Shown: positions 15,930-28,070 of the stretch, piece by piece
Numbering within the stretch: the first letter of the stretch is position 1
Layout: each line of letters begins with the position of its first letter
Assembly (NCBI RefSeq): GCF_000247695.1
Contig: NW_004624743.1
Span: 249,631-313,630 of the forward strand
Length of the DNA stretch: 64,000 nt
Reading direction: 5' to 3'
Source of the DNA: Heterocephalus glaber
Lineage: Eukaryota; Chordata; Mammalia; Rodentia; Bathyergidae
Notes under the pieces: generated by a model
What the model was told of the DNA's origin: nothing
Databases searched by the model: none
The model's input: the letters and a program-made list of their open reading frames with translations, nothing else
Made by a program: the position numbers and the translations under genes

Positions 15930-17960
15930 GAAAAAGGTGAAATCAAGATGAACACTATGGAAATTGAGAGGATCCTTACTAATTATTTAAAATTCTTTTG
16001 TATTCCAACAAATTGGAGAATCCAGAAGAAATGGATAGATTTTGAGATATGTATAAATTACTAAAGGGAACTGAGAAGATACAATATCTCTGAATACCTC
16101 AATAACAGGCAAAAATATTGAGGCACTAATAAAAAGCTACCTGCTAATGCAACCCAAGATGTGAGGGATTCACCAGTGATTATACAAGAACTTTAGGGAA
16201 GACCTCATGCAAATACACTTCAATCTCTTCCATGAAATTGCAAAGAAAAGAAAACAGTACTGTCAAATACATTCCTGGAAGCTAGCATTACCTTGATTGC
16301 ACAGCTGGACAAGGATTCAACTGAAAAAGAAAACTACAAGCCCATCTCACTAATGAACATAGGTGGAAAGACCAACAAGCTACTGGCAAACAGAATACAA
16401 ATCGTTTTTAAAATCATACATTAGGACTGAGTAGCCTTCATCCCGTGAATGCAAGGATGGTTCAGTGTTTGCAAATCAATAAATGCAATGCAACACACAA
16501 ACAGAAGCAAGGACAAAAACCACATGAGCATCTCAATAGACACAGAAAAAGCCTTTGATGAACTCCAATGGCTGTTAATAATAAAAATCCTAAAAAACTA
16601 GGAATTTATGGACCTCATCACAATCAGATAAAAACATTTATTTGAAACCTTGTGCCAATACTACATCAAATTGAAAAAAGCTGAACAATTTTGTTCTAAA
16701 TTCTGAAGGAATGAGACAAGTGTGTCCATTATCACCACTCTTGCTCAGTGTAGTTCTCAACACTTCATCCAGGACAATCAGGTAACACACACATACACAC
16801 ACATTACCTCATACACAGACACACAAACATTATTTATCTATCTATCATCTATCTATCTTTATGTATTATAGCAACTATTTTATTCTCAGATGACATGACC
16901 CTTTAATAGAATACACAACATTACACCAAGAATACTTCTAGTAATACCAAGCAATGTAAGCATGGTAGAAAGATACAAAATCAACCTACAAAACTCAATA
17001 GTTGTCCGGTACACTAGTAATGAAATTATTGAGAAACAAATTAAGAAAACAGTACTATCTACAATGGCTTCAAAAATTTAAACATTTAGGAATTAATCTT
17101 ACTGAGAAATTGAAAGAACTCTACAATGAATACTACACTACTCTGGAGAAAGGAGTTGGAAGAGAATATCAGAAAATGGGAATGTATTCTCTATTCCTGG
17201 ATCTCCTGAAACAGTGATGCGTAAATGTCCATTATAAAAACACTCACATATCCATCTAGTGCAACTGCAGCCCAGTTCTCAATAGCATTCCTCACAGAAC
17301 TAGAAAAAAATAACCCTAAATTGATATTCAAGAACATCCCAGATTGGTCAAAGGAATTAAAGGAATCCAGAGTAAATCTAAGTGTAAAGCAGGAAGAAAC
17401 ACAATTCCAGATTTCAAGTTATGTTACAATTCTACGAATCTGGGAAGTCCATTGTTGTTAACCAACAGATGAATGGATAAAGAAAATAGAGAATTTATAC
17501 AAAATAGAGTACTACTGTTCCACAAAGATGGATAAACTTGAGTCATTTGTAAAAAAAAAATCATAATATTGAGCAGAATAAATCAGACACACAACCTTAA
17601 ATATGATGTGGTTTCTCTTATATTAAAATCCAAATTACAAATAAATTAAGGGTAAAATAAAACATAGATAATAGGAAACAGAGAGAGATATTCTGTGTGA
17701 ATAGAAAGGGAAAAAAGGACAGAAGGAGGTGACAGGAAGGCAAGGGGAAGGGGATGTACGAAGGATTAAGATGCATTCCCTATGTGTATCAACTTCCTAC
17801 AAAGAATGGAATAATTGCATACTGCAAGAATGTGGAAATTAAAAGTTTGAAAAAGAAATAAATTCAATAACTTCTCATGTGTAAGGATATTGAATATCTG
17901 TGCATTCTGATTTCTGGAATATTGTTGGTCAAGAAAATCAAAAGCACAAATATTTTTAGG
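15930..17960 (+). mobile_element. Decayed sense LINE-1 (ORF2 to 3' end)
   Basis: The sense strand follows L1 ORF2 from upstream of the reverse transcriptase into its C-terminal region. Recognisable lines include aacagaagcaaggac...cacatgagcatctcaatag (the 'DKIQHPF' RT neighbourhood) and the segment 17060-17140 (LGINLTEKLKELYNEYYTTL). It then reaches the 3' end (gatgaatggataaagaaaatag, 17468-17490) and a purine-rich 3' UTR (17690-17850). There are many stops and frameshifts, so no functional ORF2. A CA/ATCT microsatellite lies inside it at 16786-16860. Confidence 0.8.
16786..16860 (+). repeat. Compound microsatellite (CA)n / (ATCT)n
   Basis: Interrupted acac repeats are followed by imperfect tatctatctatcatctatctatc. 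It lies within the L1 ORF2 remnant and is probably length-polymorphic. Confidence 0.85.
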
Positions 17961-18159
17961 TCCTGCAATATGAAAAGACCAACTTCTTGAAGAGGAGGCA
18001 AAATTAATTCATTTCCAAGGAAGTCTCAGAGGTAGGCGAACATTTAAGGGACAATATCCAATAAAAATTTAATTTCATCATATTCTTTGAATAATTTGCT
18101 ACCATATCCACAATAATATCATGGAATTATAGATTTTAGTAAGAAAAATTGTTCAATAA

Positions 18160-18360
18160 ATTTATGGGCATTTTGAAACAAAAAGGAAAAAATGAAATAA
18201 AGTCTCTGTAAATGGGAAGGGATGGAGGGATTGAAGGGAGTGCTGGGGAGTGGGGAAAAAAATTAGAACCAAGATGCAACCTCTAAGAGTACAAGTTTCC
18301 AATAATGAAGGTAACTGTATTATATGCCTAAAATGTAACAACAAACAATGGAAAAACAAA
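18160..18360 (+). mobile_element. LINE-1 3' UTR-like fragment
   Basis: A purine-rich block (gggaagggatggagggattgaaggg...) is followed by a 3'-end-like tail (gtactgtattatatgcctaaaatgtaac-type sequence). It resembles the other L1 3' UTR pieces at 17690-17850, 33257-33514 and 45125-45260. The call rests on this resemblance only. Confidence 0.45.
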
Positions 18361-20164
18361 GAAGTAATTTGAACCTATTTAATATCAGTTTACCACACCT
18401 TGAATTTTTAGTTATGTGTTTTTATCAAACTCATTTCATTTTCTTATACTTTATGTAAAAAGTGGGAAATAATCGATCCATGCAAGCACATCATACCCAA
18501 GTATGCCTGGAGCTACAGCATTGACACAGAAGGTTCCATGGCCAACCAGAGCAGGACAGCCCGGGAAGGTCCCCATGAACCTGTCTGGTCCTCCCCACGG
18601 CAGCCTGGAGAGATCTCAGGGCCCCACAGTGCTTGGTCCTCAGCTTGGCCTCAGGCCAGGCCATGTCCCTGGTGACTGCCCCCTCCCATCGGTCTCAGTG
18701 GACATTCCTCAGGGACACAGCAGTCCTGAGACTCAGTGCACAGCTGCAGGAGGATGGAATCCTGGCTGCTGTTCAGTCTCCTGGAGGTCTCTGAAATGCC
18801 AGGTGGGGAGTGAGAGGTTTGTAGGTACACTTGTCAGGACAGAACTCGAAAGGTCCACACAGAAACACGATTATGTTCTCCTGTGACTGTGGGCTCACTG
18901 TCAGGTGAATGGATCAGGAGATCTGGGAGAGGTGGTCAGGGCATGGGATGAGAGAGAGCAGGGTGGACTGACCCACTGACATCCAGCTGAGTGCTGGCAG
19001 AGGGAGGGTCCATTGGAAGTGGCATTGATGGCTGACTTTGGAGCTTATGTCTCATTCTGATGCTCTGTTTGACCTGGACTCTGCTCTGACTTCTGAGATC
19101 CTACAACAGCCATTTTACGGTGTGGTGAATTCTAGTTCACTGAGGTGAGTGCAGAATATGTCTCAGTATAGGGAAGGAGACTTGGGCAGGACTAGCTTTG
19201 TGCACGGAGCTGTGGCTGGTTCTCCAGAGTCAGAAACTTCAAGGCCCTCCCCACACCTTTGCCCCCATCCTTAGGTTGACCTGTAAGCCAGGAGGGTCAC
19301 CTTCTGGGAGATCAGGGGCAAGGGATAGGTCAGGTGTCCTGAGGAGAGAGAAGTGACTCAGACTTCTGCCCAGCAGGCTGATAGTGTCCTCAGTGTGAGA
19401 AATACTCATTTCTTTATGTAATTTCTACTTAAATCTTTGACAATTCATTTCATTTAAAAGCTTTAAAAATTCTAGCCTAACGGTTCTTTGAAAGCTTTCT
19501 ACAAAATGACTGGAGGCCTTTTTGGTTTATTCAGTCTGGCTCCACATTCATAAATGATCAGAAGAGATGCAGTGAAAGCAGCATTGCTGTGTAAGATCCC
19601 TCTCTGAGAATCCTCTGATCAACAGGGAGCAGAGTGAGGGAGCCTGTGCTGCAGTGGAAACTGCACAGTGCTGATGCTGGGGGCACTGCTCTTTGGTTCC
19701 CAGCTCTATCACTTCATCCCCTATGGGAACCAGTGACTCAAGTATCTGTGCTTCTCTTATTCCTGTTATGACAAGGATGTTACATTTCAAAATTCTATGT
19801 ATTTTATTAGTACAGGAATCACAAAAGAGGCATTTTCAGTATCTTATTTTCAACTCTAAATGGAAGTATAATGAGGTAATGCAATGCAAAGATGAATGTG
19901 GACTACAGCACAGAATTCATTGTAATGTGTGGGGATCACTTGGAGAATTTCACTCATGATGTTGAATATGCACCTGCTTTACACTGGAGATCATGAGGAT
20001 GTTTCTCTTCCATCAAATTCTCCTAGTAATGACCTTGTGTCATGTGGAATAAGATATCAATTGCCATTTAGTTTTTTAAAAAACATTTTTCTATAAGAGT
20101 AATTATATTTGGTGCTGGGTCAAGTGGAAAAACAGTGAAATCAAGTGATAAAGGAAACACAAAA

Positions 20165-20540
20165 TGCCCACATGGGTAACTATTTTTTAGTTTTATTGGT
20201 ACATTTAAGATATACAATATGATGGCATTCATTATTGGAAATTTGTACCTTTACATAATCCAACTTGGCTCTTATTTTTCCCCATTCCCCTGCCCTCCCT
20301 TCAACCCCTCCACCTCTTCCTATTTGCAAAGATTTTGTGTATATTTTTTCATTTTCTCATATTAATTCCATTCTCTTCTTTCCTTTCCCCAATCCCTCCC
20401 ACTTCCTTTTTCTCTTTGGACCTTTTTAACAGAAAAACATTGTCATTTGTGTTTAAAGAAATTTTACAACTCTTTTAAATAATTTATTTGTTGTGTAAAT
20501 TTATATTTTAAAATTTTTTTCTTCTTTTCATTTTTGTTTT
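20165..20540 (-). mobile_element. Antisense LINE-1 3' fragment, private to copy B
   Basis: Begins ttagttttattggtacatttaag and continues through a long pyrimidine-rich stretch (ccccattcccctgccctccc...), the complement of a purine-rich L1 3' UTR. Copy A lacks it at the matching place (about 7400-7560), so it entered after the duplication. Confidence 0.55.
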
Positions 20541-21649
20541 TGTTTTGGGTGATTAAAATATGAACATCCCTTAGTATAGGATAATTAACCAAAGATATTG
20601 GAAAAACAAATTGCCTGTGCAATTTTTAAAGGTTTAAATATGTATGTATTTATTTCTATAAAAATACTGTACAACGGCTGTGTGCACTAACATATACACA
20701 TTACAATTACACGTGCACTGTTATACATATATGGAAACTTTATATATGTTTCTATACACATGCCTGGACATTTTCCTAGCTGGCATTCAAGGATAGTTCA
20801 CTTAAAATCTCGGAATCTGAGTTTTCTCACCCACAAAATGTCATGGTTGATAGTTACCTAAAGAGACTACCATTAGGATTAAATTCACCCATGTCCTGGA
20901 CAAACCTGGACGGTTCCTGGTGACAATGTGTGAGGACAATCAGTGATTTCCATGCCTCCTTCTCTCCTCTCAGGTAGGACAGACCTGCCCCAAGGCTTCT
21001 GCTTCTTAAGGTCAGGACTCCATCCTCAGAGTCTCCCTGCCCCCTTTTTCCTCCATGTTGGCTCCTCTGACATCTACATTCCACATTTTGATGGTAATAT
21101 AAGAAAATCAAAGTAAGTGGAAATGCTTAAAATATGTTCTGGATAGTTTATTTATACTTATTTCACTAAAGAATAAAAGGGTAAAAATGATAAAAATGGA
21201 AGTTATTTTTACACAAGAAAAATGTTCATCTGTATTAGTGAAACCAATAACTTGATGACTGAGGTTGCTTCTCTGTCAGGGATAGTGCTGGAATGTTATG
21301 CACACAACAGGATATGGGGCTGAATTCTAATGTTAGCCCAGAGGAATGCAGATAAGAAAATAGATGCTGAAATGGCACTCATGAGATACACTATCCATAT
21401 CAGACCCGATCTGACATTTGTGCATATTTCAATCAACATTTTTCTACTTCTTAATAATAAAACTAGTTATGCACAGTAAATAGGACAATTTTAATCTAAT
21501 CTGCTCCTGTCTTATTGATTCTAAGGTTCTTCTGAAAACAGTTTCTTCTATTAAATTTTTTTTTGCAAATTACCACAGATCACACAGTGGTGGAATATAA
21601 ATTGCTCCAACATGGCTCAGGATACTGCTTTAACTGCCTTACAACACAC

Positions 21650-22400
21650 TTGGAATAACTTTACTAAGTGTGGGTTTTGTGGCATTTCTGTGACAGTAAA
21701 ATGTGTGAGGTAAAGTTCAGGACTTTACCTTTGAGATAGCACAGTGGGGAGGCTCTGAGTCATCCTCCTGTGGCAGTTATCACCTCTCCACCTCCAGATT
21801 GTCCCACCACACTGATCCGAAACTCTGTAAGCATTGCGTTACGTCTGTCTCAGCTTCTCTCCCTACACTCAGCCCAGAGCACCGCCATTCCACCATTTCC
21901 ACTTCCTAAAGTGCATCCACGCAGTGTTTGTCCTCCTGTGGTGGGCTTCTTCCCTTAGTGTGACATCATCAGTGCTCCTCCATGTTGTAACATGTGTCAA
22001 CATGTGTTCCCCTTAAGAGGTGGAATAATATTCCCTGGGTATGCACACCACATTTTTTGTGGATCACTGTGGATGAAGAATTAAGGTGTTTTTACCTGTG
22101 GCTAATGTGAATTATGCAGCTATGAAAATGGGCATAAAAACAGCTAGTTGAGTGTCTTCATTACCTCCTAGGCATACACAGCAAAGGTGGAATTAATACT
22201 TCATGTTCAAATTTTGTTTCCTTTTTGAGGTATCATGACATTATTTTCCACATTGCCAGCATCATTTAAAATGATTATTAAAAAGCACAAAGATTTACAA
22301 GAATTCCATATTCCTGTCACAAAATACTTTGTTTTATTTGTTTTGTTAATGAATTTTTCCCTGCTGAACATGCAAAGGTTTCACATGGGGTTACTGGACA
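21650..22400 (-). mobile_element. Old antisense LINE-1 3' fragment, copy B counterpart
   Basis: Matches 8840-9500 in order and orientation, including the complement of the L1 3' region (gtaacatgtgtcaacatgtgttcccc..., ggataatattccctggg). It predates the duplication. Confidence 0.6.
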
Positions 22401-22849
22401 AGGATCTCCAAAAAGGAAATATACTTTTTAAAAGTGACAGTTTGCTGAAGAAGTAAATACCAATGCAAAAGTTATATCATGAGAGAATTAAAGTTTTATT
22501 CATGATATGGACCTATAATGTACATTTACTTTCATTTTCTATACAAGTGTTTTGAAAAATGTAACATCAGAATTTGATGATTTTGAGGTTCACATTGGGA
22601 AATAAACTATTCACATCTTCTTGAAGTTTTAATAGAAATACAATCGTTATGCAAGTTTTTATATTTCTTAAAATTTTTTCAGTAGTAGATGCCTCATAGT
22701 CTTAAATCCTCAGGAGGAAAATAATATTTATTTTTTAAATAGGTAAGATTGAGTATTTATTTTTAAGTTTTACAACTTTATGAATGATTCACATGCTTAT
22801 TATCTTAAGGAATTTTTCAAAATTGGCTAATAGTGATCTCTACCTATCA

Positions 22850-22868
22850 CTGTTGTGTCTGTCTTCAG
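22850..22868 (+). promoter_or_regulatory. Putative 3' splice site upstream of OR2L gene B
   Basis: ctgttgtgtctgtcttcag is a pyrimidine-rich tract ending in AG, 20 bases before the ATG. It aligns with the acceptor candidate of gene A. It also explains why the in-frame upstream ATG at 22784 should not be used: that codon would lie in the intron. Confidence 0.55.
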
Positions 22869-22888
22869 ACAAACCATATAAGTGCACC

Positions 22889-23827
22889 ATGGAACATGAC
22901 AATGAGACCTCTACCAACTTCATCCTCCTGGGCCTGTTCCCTCCATCAAGACTTGGCCTTTTCCTCTTCACTCTCACTGTCCCCACCTTCCTGATGGCCC
23001 TGGCTGGCAACCTGTGCATGGTCCTGCTCATCCTCCTGGATGCCCAGCTCCACACACCCATGTACTTCCTGCTCAGCCAGCTCTCCCTCACGGACCTCAT
23101 TTACATCTGCACCACTGTGCCCAAGATGGCTTCTGGTTTCCTCTTTGGAAACAAGTCCATCACCTTCATTGGGTGTGGGGTGCAGAGTTTCTTCTTCCTG
23201 ACCTTAGCAGGTTCAGAAGGACTGATCCTGATGTCTATGTCCTATGACCGTTATGTGGCAATTTGCTTCCCTCTGCATTACCCCATCCACATGAACAGAA
23301 GAGTGTGTGTGCTGATGATTCTGGGATCCTGGGCAATGGGTGCTGTCAACTCCTGTGCTCACACAGTATATGCCCTCTGTATCCCTTACTGCAGGTCCAG
23401 GACCATCAATCATTTCTTCTGCCATGTCCCATCCATGCTCACTCTGGCATGCATGGACACCAGGATCTATGAGTACACTGTGTTCATTAGCACCATCCTC
23501 TTTCTTGTCATTCCTTTCCTGGTCATCCTGTGTTCCTATGGTCGGGTCCTTCTTGCTGTCTACTGCATGCGCTCACGGGAAGGCAGGAAGAAAGCCTATT
23601 CCACTTGCAGTGCCCACCTCACTGTGGTGACTTTCTACTATGCACCCTTTGCTTATACTTATCTCCGTCCCAAATCCCTCCATTCCCCAGCAGAGGACAA
23701 GGTTCTGGCTGTCTTCTACATCTTCCTCACCCCAATGCTCAACCCTGTGATCTACAGCCTGAGGAACAAGGAGGTGCTGGGGGCCCTGGGAAGAGTGACC
23801 CAGAGAATCTGCTCTGTGGAAATGTAG
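22889..23827 (+). CDS. Olfactory receptor, OR2L family, copy B (intact)
   Basis: A 312-residue single-exon odorant receptor and close paralogue of the gene at 10233. The frame is open upstream to 22784 (347 codons), but the start is set at ATG 22889 because MEHDNETSTNFILLGLFPPS is the family N-terminus and a splice acceptor lies just before it. Landmarks: NET at 5-7, LHTPMYF at 54-60, MSYDRYVAIC at 117-126, Cys96/Cys178 and Cys168/Cys188, KAYSTCSAHL at 235-244, NPVIYSLRN at 285-293. One departure: the loop motif FCDV reads FCHV (Asp179 to His). By my count 10 of the 40 differences from copy A lie in residues 1-160 and 30 in 161-312, with TM5 (about 194-219) most changed. It looks functional; the ligand is unknown and probably differs from that of copy A. 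Confidence 0.95.
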   Translation: MEHDNETSTNFILLGLFPPSRLGLFLFTLTVPTFLMALAGNLCMVLLILLDAQLHTPMYFLLSQLSLTDLIYICTTVPKMASGFLFGNKSITFIGCGVQSFFFLTLAGSEGLILMSMSYDRYVAICFPLHYPIHMNRRVCVLMILGSWAMGAVNSCAHTVYALCIPYCRSRTINHFFCHVPSMLTLACMDTRIYEYTVFISTILFLVIPFLVILCSYGRVLLAVYCMRSREGRKKAYSTCSAHLTVVTFYYAPFAYTYLRPKSLHSPAEDKVLAVFYIFLTPMLNPVIYSLRNKEVLGALGRVTQRICSVEM

Positions 23828-26266
23828 GCAAATTTGTGCCTCTGCATGTGCAGCAATGTATCACTACTTAAAAAATATTTAATGTCCACAACTTAAACTG
23901 AATTTAATCTGTAATATTGCAAAACCACCTGATGTTGCAAAATACTTATATATTTTCAACCTTAATATTAATCTTTCTTTATTGCTTCTTTCCCATCTAA
24001 TAATGGTCATGTGTTTTTCACTAATGTAAATTAATTTGCTGACATGGAAAACGAAAAGAATATAGTCAAACCTTTGCACATATTTCAAAGTTAGAATGAG
24101 ATCAACAACTTAGTTGAATGTTCAAATTTTTGAAACTAGTATTTTAGCAGACACATTGCCATGATTCCCTCTCACAATCCTCCCCCATATTTGAACACAC
24201 TTATCCCATTGTCCTTGCCAATTCCTGAAGCAATTTCTAAGTCTTCTTTCATGAGGGTGTTTAGCTGTGCTATTGTGGCTGTTCTGGTGTCCAGAACACA
24301 TTCAAAATATTTACATTATGTGGTCATTTTTACTTTTGGGAAGAGCCAGACTTCCCACAGTGCTAGATCTGGCAAATCAGGCAGATGAGGACACATTGTC
24401 AAGTTTGTTGAACCTGTCACTCTCATTCATGGGAATTGGCAGCAGGATGCACTATAATTCTTTATCATCTCATAAGGATACTTTAAAAGAGGACTTGCAG
24501 AAGTGCTTCAGAGAGAGGCAAGAATAATAGAATAATGAAAGTGTGTTTAAAGTAAGGAGAAATGTTTTTAGGGTCATTAATGCAAGTGTATCTTTCACTG
24601 TAATCCTTTTTAAAAATTTAATCATTCATTGTATATTGTGATCACTCATGTTGGTGTGTCAATTCTGTAATTTCTTTTAGTCTTAATTTTACTAAATTAC
24701 CACAAAATTAAAATAAGTATTTGTAATGGGCAGGTCTAACTGAAAACAGATTTTTTTCATTTGTTTAATAATAACTTACATGCATACTGCACAGTTTCTA
24801 TACAACTTATTTAATTTATAATGATTTACTCTCAGGGCATATTCTTAGGCATGCTGTAAAATTATTCTTTATTTCCTAAACACTCAGAGAAACTTATCCT
24901 CAAGGAATTATGGAGGGATCACCCTCAGAAAGAAGTGGAACAATTTTGTATTTTCCATGAGACAGACCTTGGAATTACATGATTAAAGCATTCTGAAGTG
25001 ATACATACCCTGTTTGTCTACAGTTCAATAATACCATCTATAAAATGCCAATTTATTTTTTTACTTTTTACAGTGAGTGAAATGTTTCTGCTCAAAGGTG
25101 AATATTTCTGGTAAGATTGTCACTGCCCAAAAACAGATGGAAAAATGTAAGCAGAATGTTGCTGGGGAAAAGCCTTGGCTGGCACAAACCATGGGAGTGG
25201 TGGTGAGCTGTATTCCCCTTGTGAGCACAGTCGCTTCTCAGACCGGGAGACCTGTACTTGAATAGATGATATGAACACAGCAATGGACAGTTAGAGTCTC
25301 TTATGATACTAAGTAAAACCTTTATGAAGTCTCAAATGAGTGTGACCTTTTGCTCTCAAAAAATATGAATTGGAAATTATTTATCATCAAGTGGAATTTT
25401 AGGCTGACAGAATAACATGGGAAAGGGCAATATTTCTTGTGGAAAATGATATATCACTCATGTAATGATCAAATTTGGAGAAAATAAAAAGTTTGGTAGT
25501 TGCCCCTTGAGACTACTGTCCAAGTACTTACTAAACATGCAGAAAACCATGTGGGACACCAACACTCCCATTCCACTCAAATGGACAAGCAATGGGACAG
25601 TTGCAAGTTAACTTCTTCCATGTGTGTTTTCACTGAGACACATCCAATCAGCTCTAATATTTTCTAATTTTGTTCCATTTTAACATTTATAGACCCATTC
25701 ATTACTCTCAACTTTTATAATCACTCACTGCCTTCCTTCAAGAGTTCATTCTCGTCACATTTTCTTCCTAGCAACTGAATGTAAATAGAACTTAGAACCT
25801 GATCTTATCAGCAAAGTTCTTAAGTGAAAACTGAGAAATAATTTCCCTCCAATTCAAATGAAAAATAGAATACTACAAAGTGGATGAAAGTCTTGAAGAA
25901 GTGACACTTCATGGTGGATCTGACAGATAGATTCCAGATAGATTCTCGTGTACGGCAAGCAAAGAACTGCAAGTTTAGCAAAGAAGAAAAAAGTGGCTAT
26001 ACTTAATGAAGATCATGAGATCACGTGCTCAGAGCAGGTCTGTGCTAACAGAATCAAGAATATGGCATGAACAGAAAAGTGATGTTGTGATGGCAGGGAA
26101 AAAGCATGCAGATAAAGCAAGCTTTCCGATTTTAAGAGATGAGCATCCCAGCTCGAGTGATTCTCCCTGGGTCTCTGGAAGATCCTCCTCTGAGGATTTC
26201 TTGATCAGCTACGGATTAGATTGATGGAAATGACTGACAAGCTGCTGAGTCATCTCAGAGGCACAA

Positions 26267-26282
26267 CACACACACACACATT
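26267..26282 (+). repeat. Short (CA)n tract
   Basis: About eight CA units. Too short to be of much note beyond a possible polymorphism. Confidence 0.7.
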
Positions 26283-26479
26283 TCCCAGAATCCTTGCAGA
26301 TTAAATTACATATGTGAGATGCAGTCCATATGCATGAACTTTTAACAAGATTAGAATGGCAAAAAGGTTACTAAAGGTCAGGGCATGAGATATAAGGCGT
26401 ATGTGCTCTGCCCTTGAGCTTTAGAGATTTCCTGAGTCTTTGTTATTTTATTTTTGCTTCTCTGATAACAGTGGGAGGA

Positions 26480-27560
26480 GGATTGGCTCTGCGACATTGC
26501 CCAAATTCAGGTGAGTGGAGGAGGAGGTCTCCCAGCCCCAACTGTGCTATCTCTACTAGTCCCTGCTGAAAGACCTTATCCCTGAAAATTGATGAAGGGT
26601 GGAAAAGGAGGAAGGTCCATCTTAGATGGCTATCTCCTGCTGAACTGGGTACTGGCTCTACCTATGTAGACGCCAAGGAGCTCCCTCCCTGTCTGACATA
26701 AGGGATCAGGGGTGTTATGTTCCTCTTCTGAGGATTTATTGATGAGCCATGGATGTGGAGCCAGGCTTTGATGTTGGGCTTGGGTAATTACCAGTACTTT
26801 AATGGTTATCAAAGAAGAAGAAACATGTTTGAGTATGTAAATTTAAATGGTAATGTTATCAAAATATTAATAAAGGCCATGGCTGGGACAGTAACCAGGA
26901 CCCCCAATTCCAGATATAGCACAAGGGGATCTATGACTCAGGTAGTTTCTTGTGGATCTTGGAAGCATGGTCAGCCAGCTTTTGTGCAGTATCTTTTATA
27001 ATTTCAGACTGATTGACACAGGAACTACATTTCTCTTTAACAGACAAACATAACCCTCTGTTTCAGGAGTCAGATCTAGTCCCCTACAATGCATCATGGG
27101 CACCACAGTCAGTGACTCTATTTGATCTTGAAGGATGGCAAGACAAATGAGCAAGTTTGTCTAGGCTACCTGTCATGTTCTTAGGTAATTATTAATGAAG
27201 GAGAAACATGTGATTAGCTAAAAGGTATATAAATAATCACTGTTTATTACCTGAAGTACAGCCAATTTTTAAGCATCCATTCAGTTTCCATAAGAAATGG
27301 GAAAAAAGGTGTCATGTGATAAGGACATCAAGTGTAGGAAACAAAAATGTATCAAGACTAGCCACACAATTTACTGAGAGGGGACAAAAGTTTTAATTAT
27401 ATGGTTTAACAGTTTGGTTGGTGCTTTTTTTCTGAAAAAAAAAACATAACTTGAAGTTGTCCACTGGGTCAGAGATGTACAACGTTTGTGGTCTCCCTTC
27501 TTTATTTTCTAGTATAGCAGGTGGCTTGCTTTTTACCATGGAGAGTTAAATCCACTATCT
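26480..27560 (-). mobile_element. Possible env/LTR remnant of the antisense class I ERV
   Basis: Continues leftwards, without a visible break, from the antisense integrase remnant at 27560-28070, so it should hold the downstream (env and 3' LTR) end of that element if still present. No clear env motif or LTR terminus was found. The motif ctcttctgaggatttattgatgagc at 26722-26746 resembles ctcctctgaggatttcttgatcagc at 26186-26210, a possible remnant direct repeat. Confidence 0.25.
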
Positions 27561-28070
27561 GCTCCTTGTACCTTAATGACAGAAAGAGTGATTAGAAGGG
27601 TGTATAAGTACTTATTTCTTTAGGGGTAAGTCATTCCTGGGGCCTACCCTTTTTCAAGACCTTGATTAAGACCTGGTCACTAGGGAGGACTTTGGGTTGA
27701 TAATTATTGTTAGTCCCCCAGAGTGGAAGGCTCTCACTTCCATATTCCTGCAGGAGCTGTTGGAATATTTCCAGATGGTTGTATGTTGAAGGAGCTGGGA
27801 AGTTTTGGTATCAGTAAGTCAGATGTTATAAAGGGCCTTTCAGAAAGAATCTCAAATGGGATGAGATTTAGTTTGGATTTGGGAGATGCCCAAGTCCTCA
27901 GTAAGGCAATTGGAAGCAGATCCAGTAACTTATGGTCAGTTACTTGAAATAGTTTGGCTAAGGTTCACATGAGAGTTTGATTGGCTTGCTGAACTTTTCT
28001 TGATGATTGGGACCTCCACACAAGGTGGAGATGGCACTTAATTCCCTGTGCTTTGGAAACCCCTAGTATG
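27560..28070 (-). mobile_element. Class I (gammaretrovirus-like) ERV integrase remnant
   Basis: Read on the minus strand, this stretch follows the C-terminal half of a gammaretrovirus-type integrase: a QSSxKV-like segment near 27990-28010, a leucine/proline-rich segment ending in PFEI near 27860, and DQVLIK at 27662-27679 at the start of the C-terminal domain. The frame is broken by several stops. It ends abruptly against the L1 at about 28075, so the 5' part of the element is lost or lies elsewhere. Family assignment is by motif reading only. Confidence 0.6.

Larger units (their letters stand above)
18485..25870. repeat. Tandem duplication, copy B (contains OR2L gene B)
   Basis: Collinear partner of copy A (650-12510). 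It is shorter because it lacks the NAA40 retrocopy and about 1.6 kb beside it. The left edge is sharp near 18485, where similarity to about 645 begins. The right edge fades near 25870, opposite about 12510. Confidence 0.8.

Noticed and set aside
16786..16860. Possible CRISPR-like spaced repeats
   Set aside because: It is an ordinary compound microsatellite in a mammalian genome; no spacer structure.
22784..22888. In-frame N-terminal extension of OR2L gene B (35 extra residues)
   Set aside because: A splice acceptor candidate ends at 22868, the extension has no OR-like sequence, and the paralogue starts at the equivalent of 22889.
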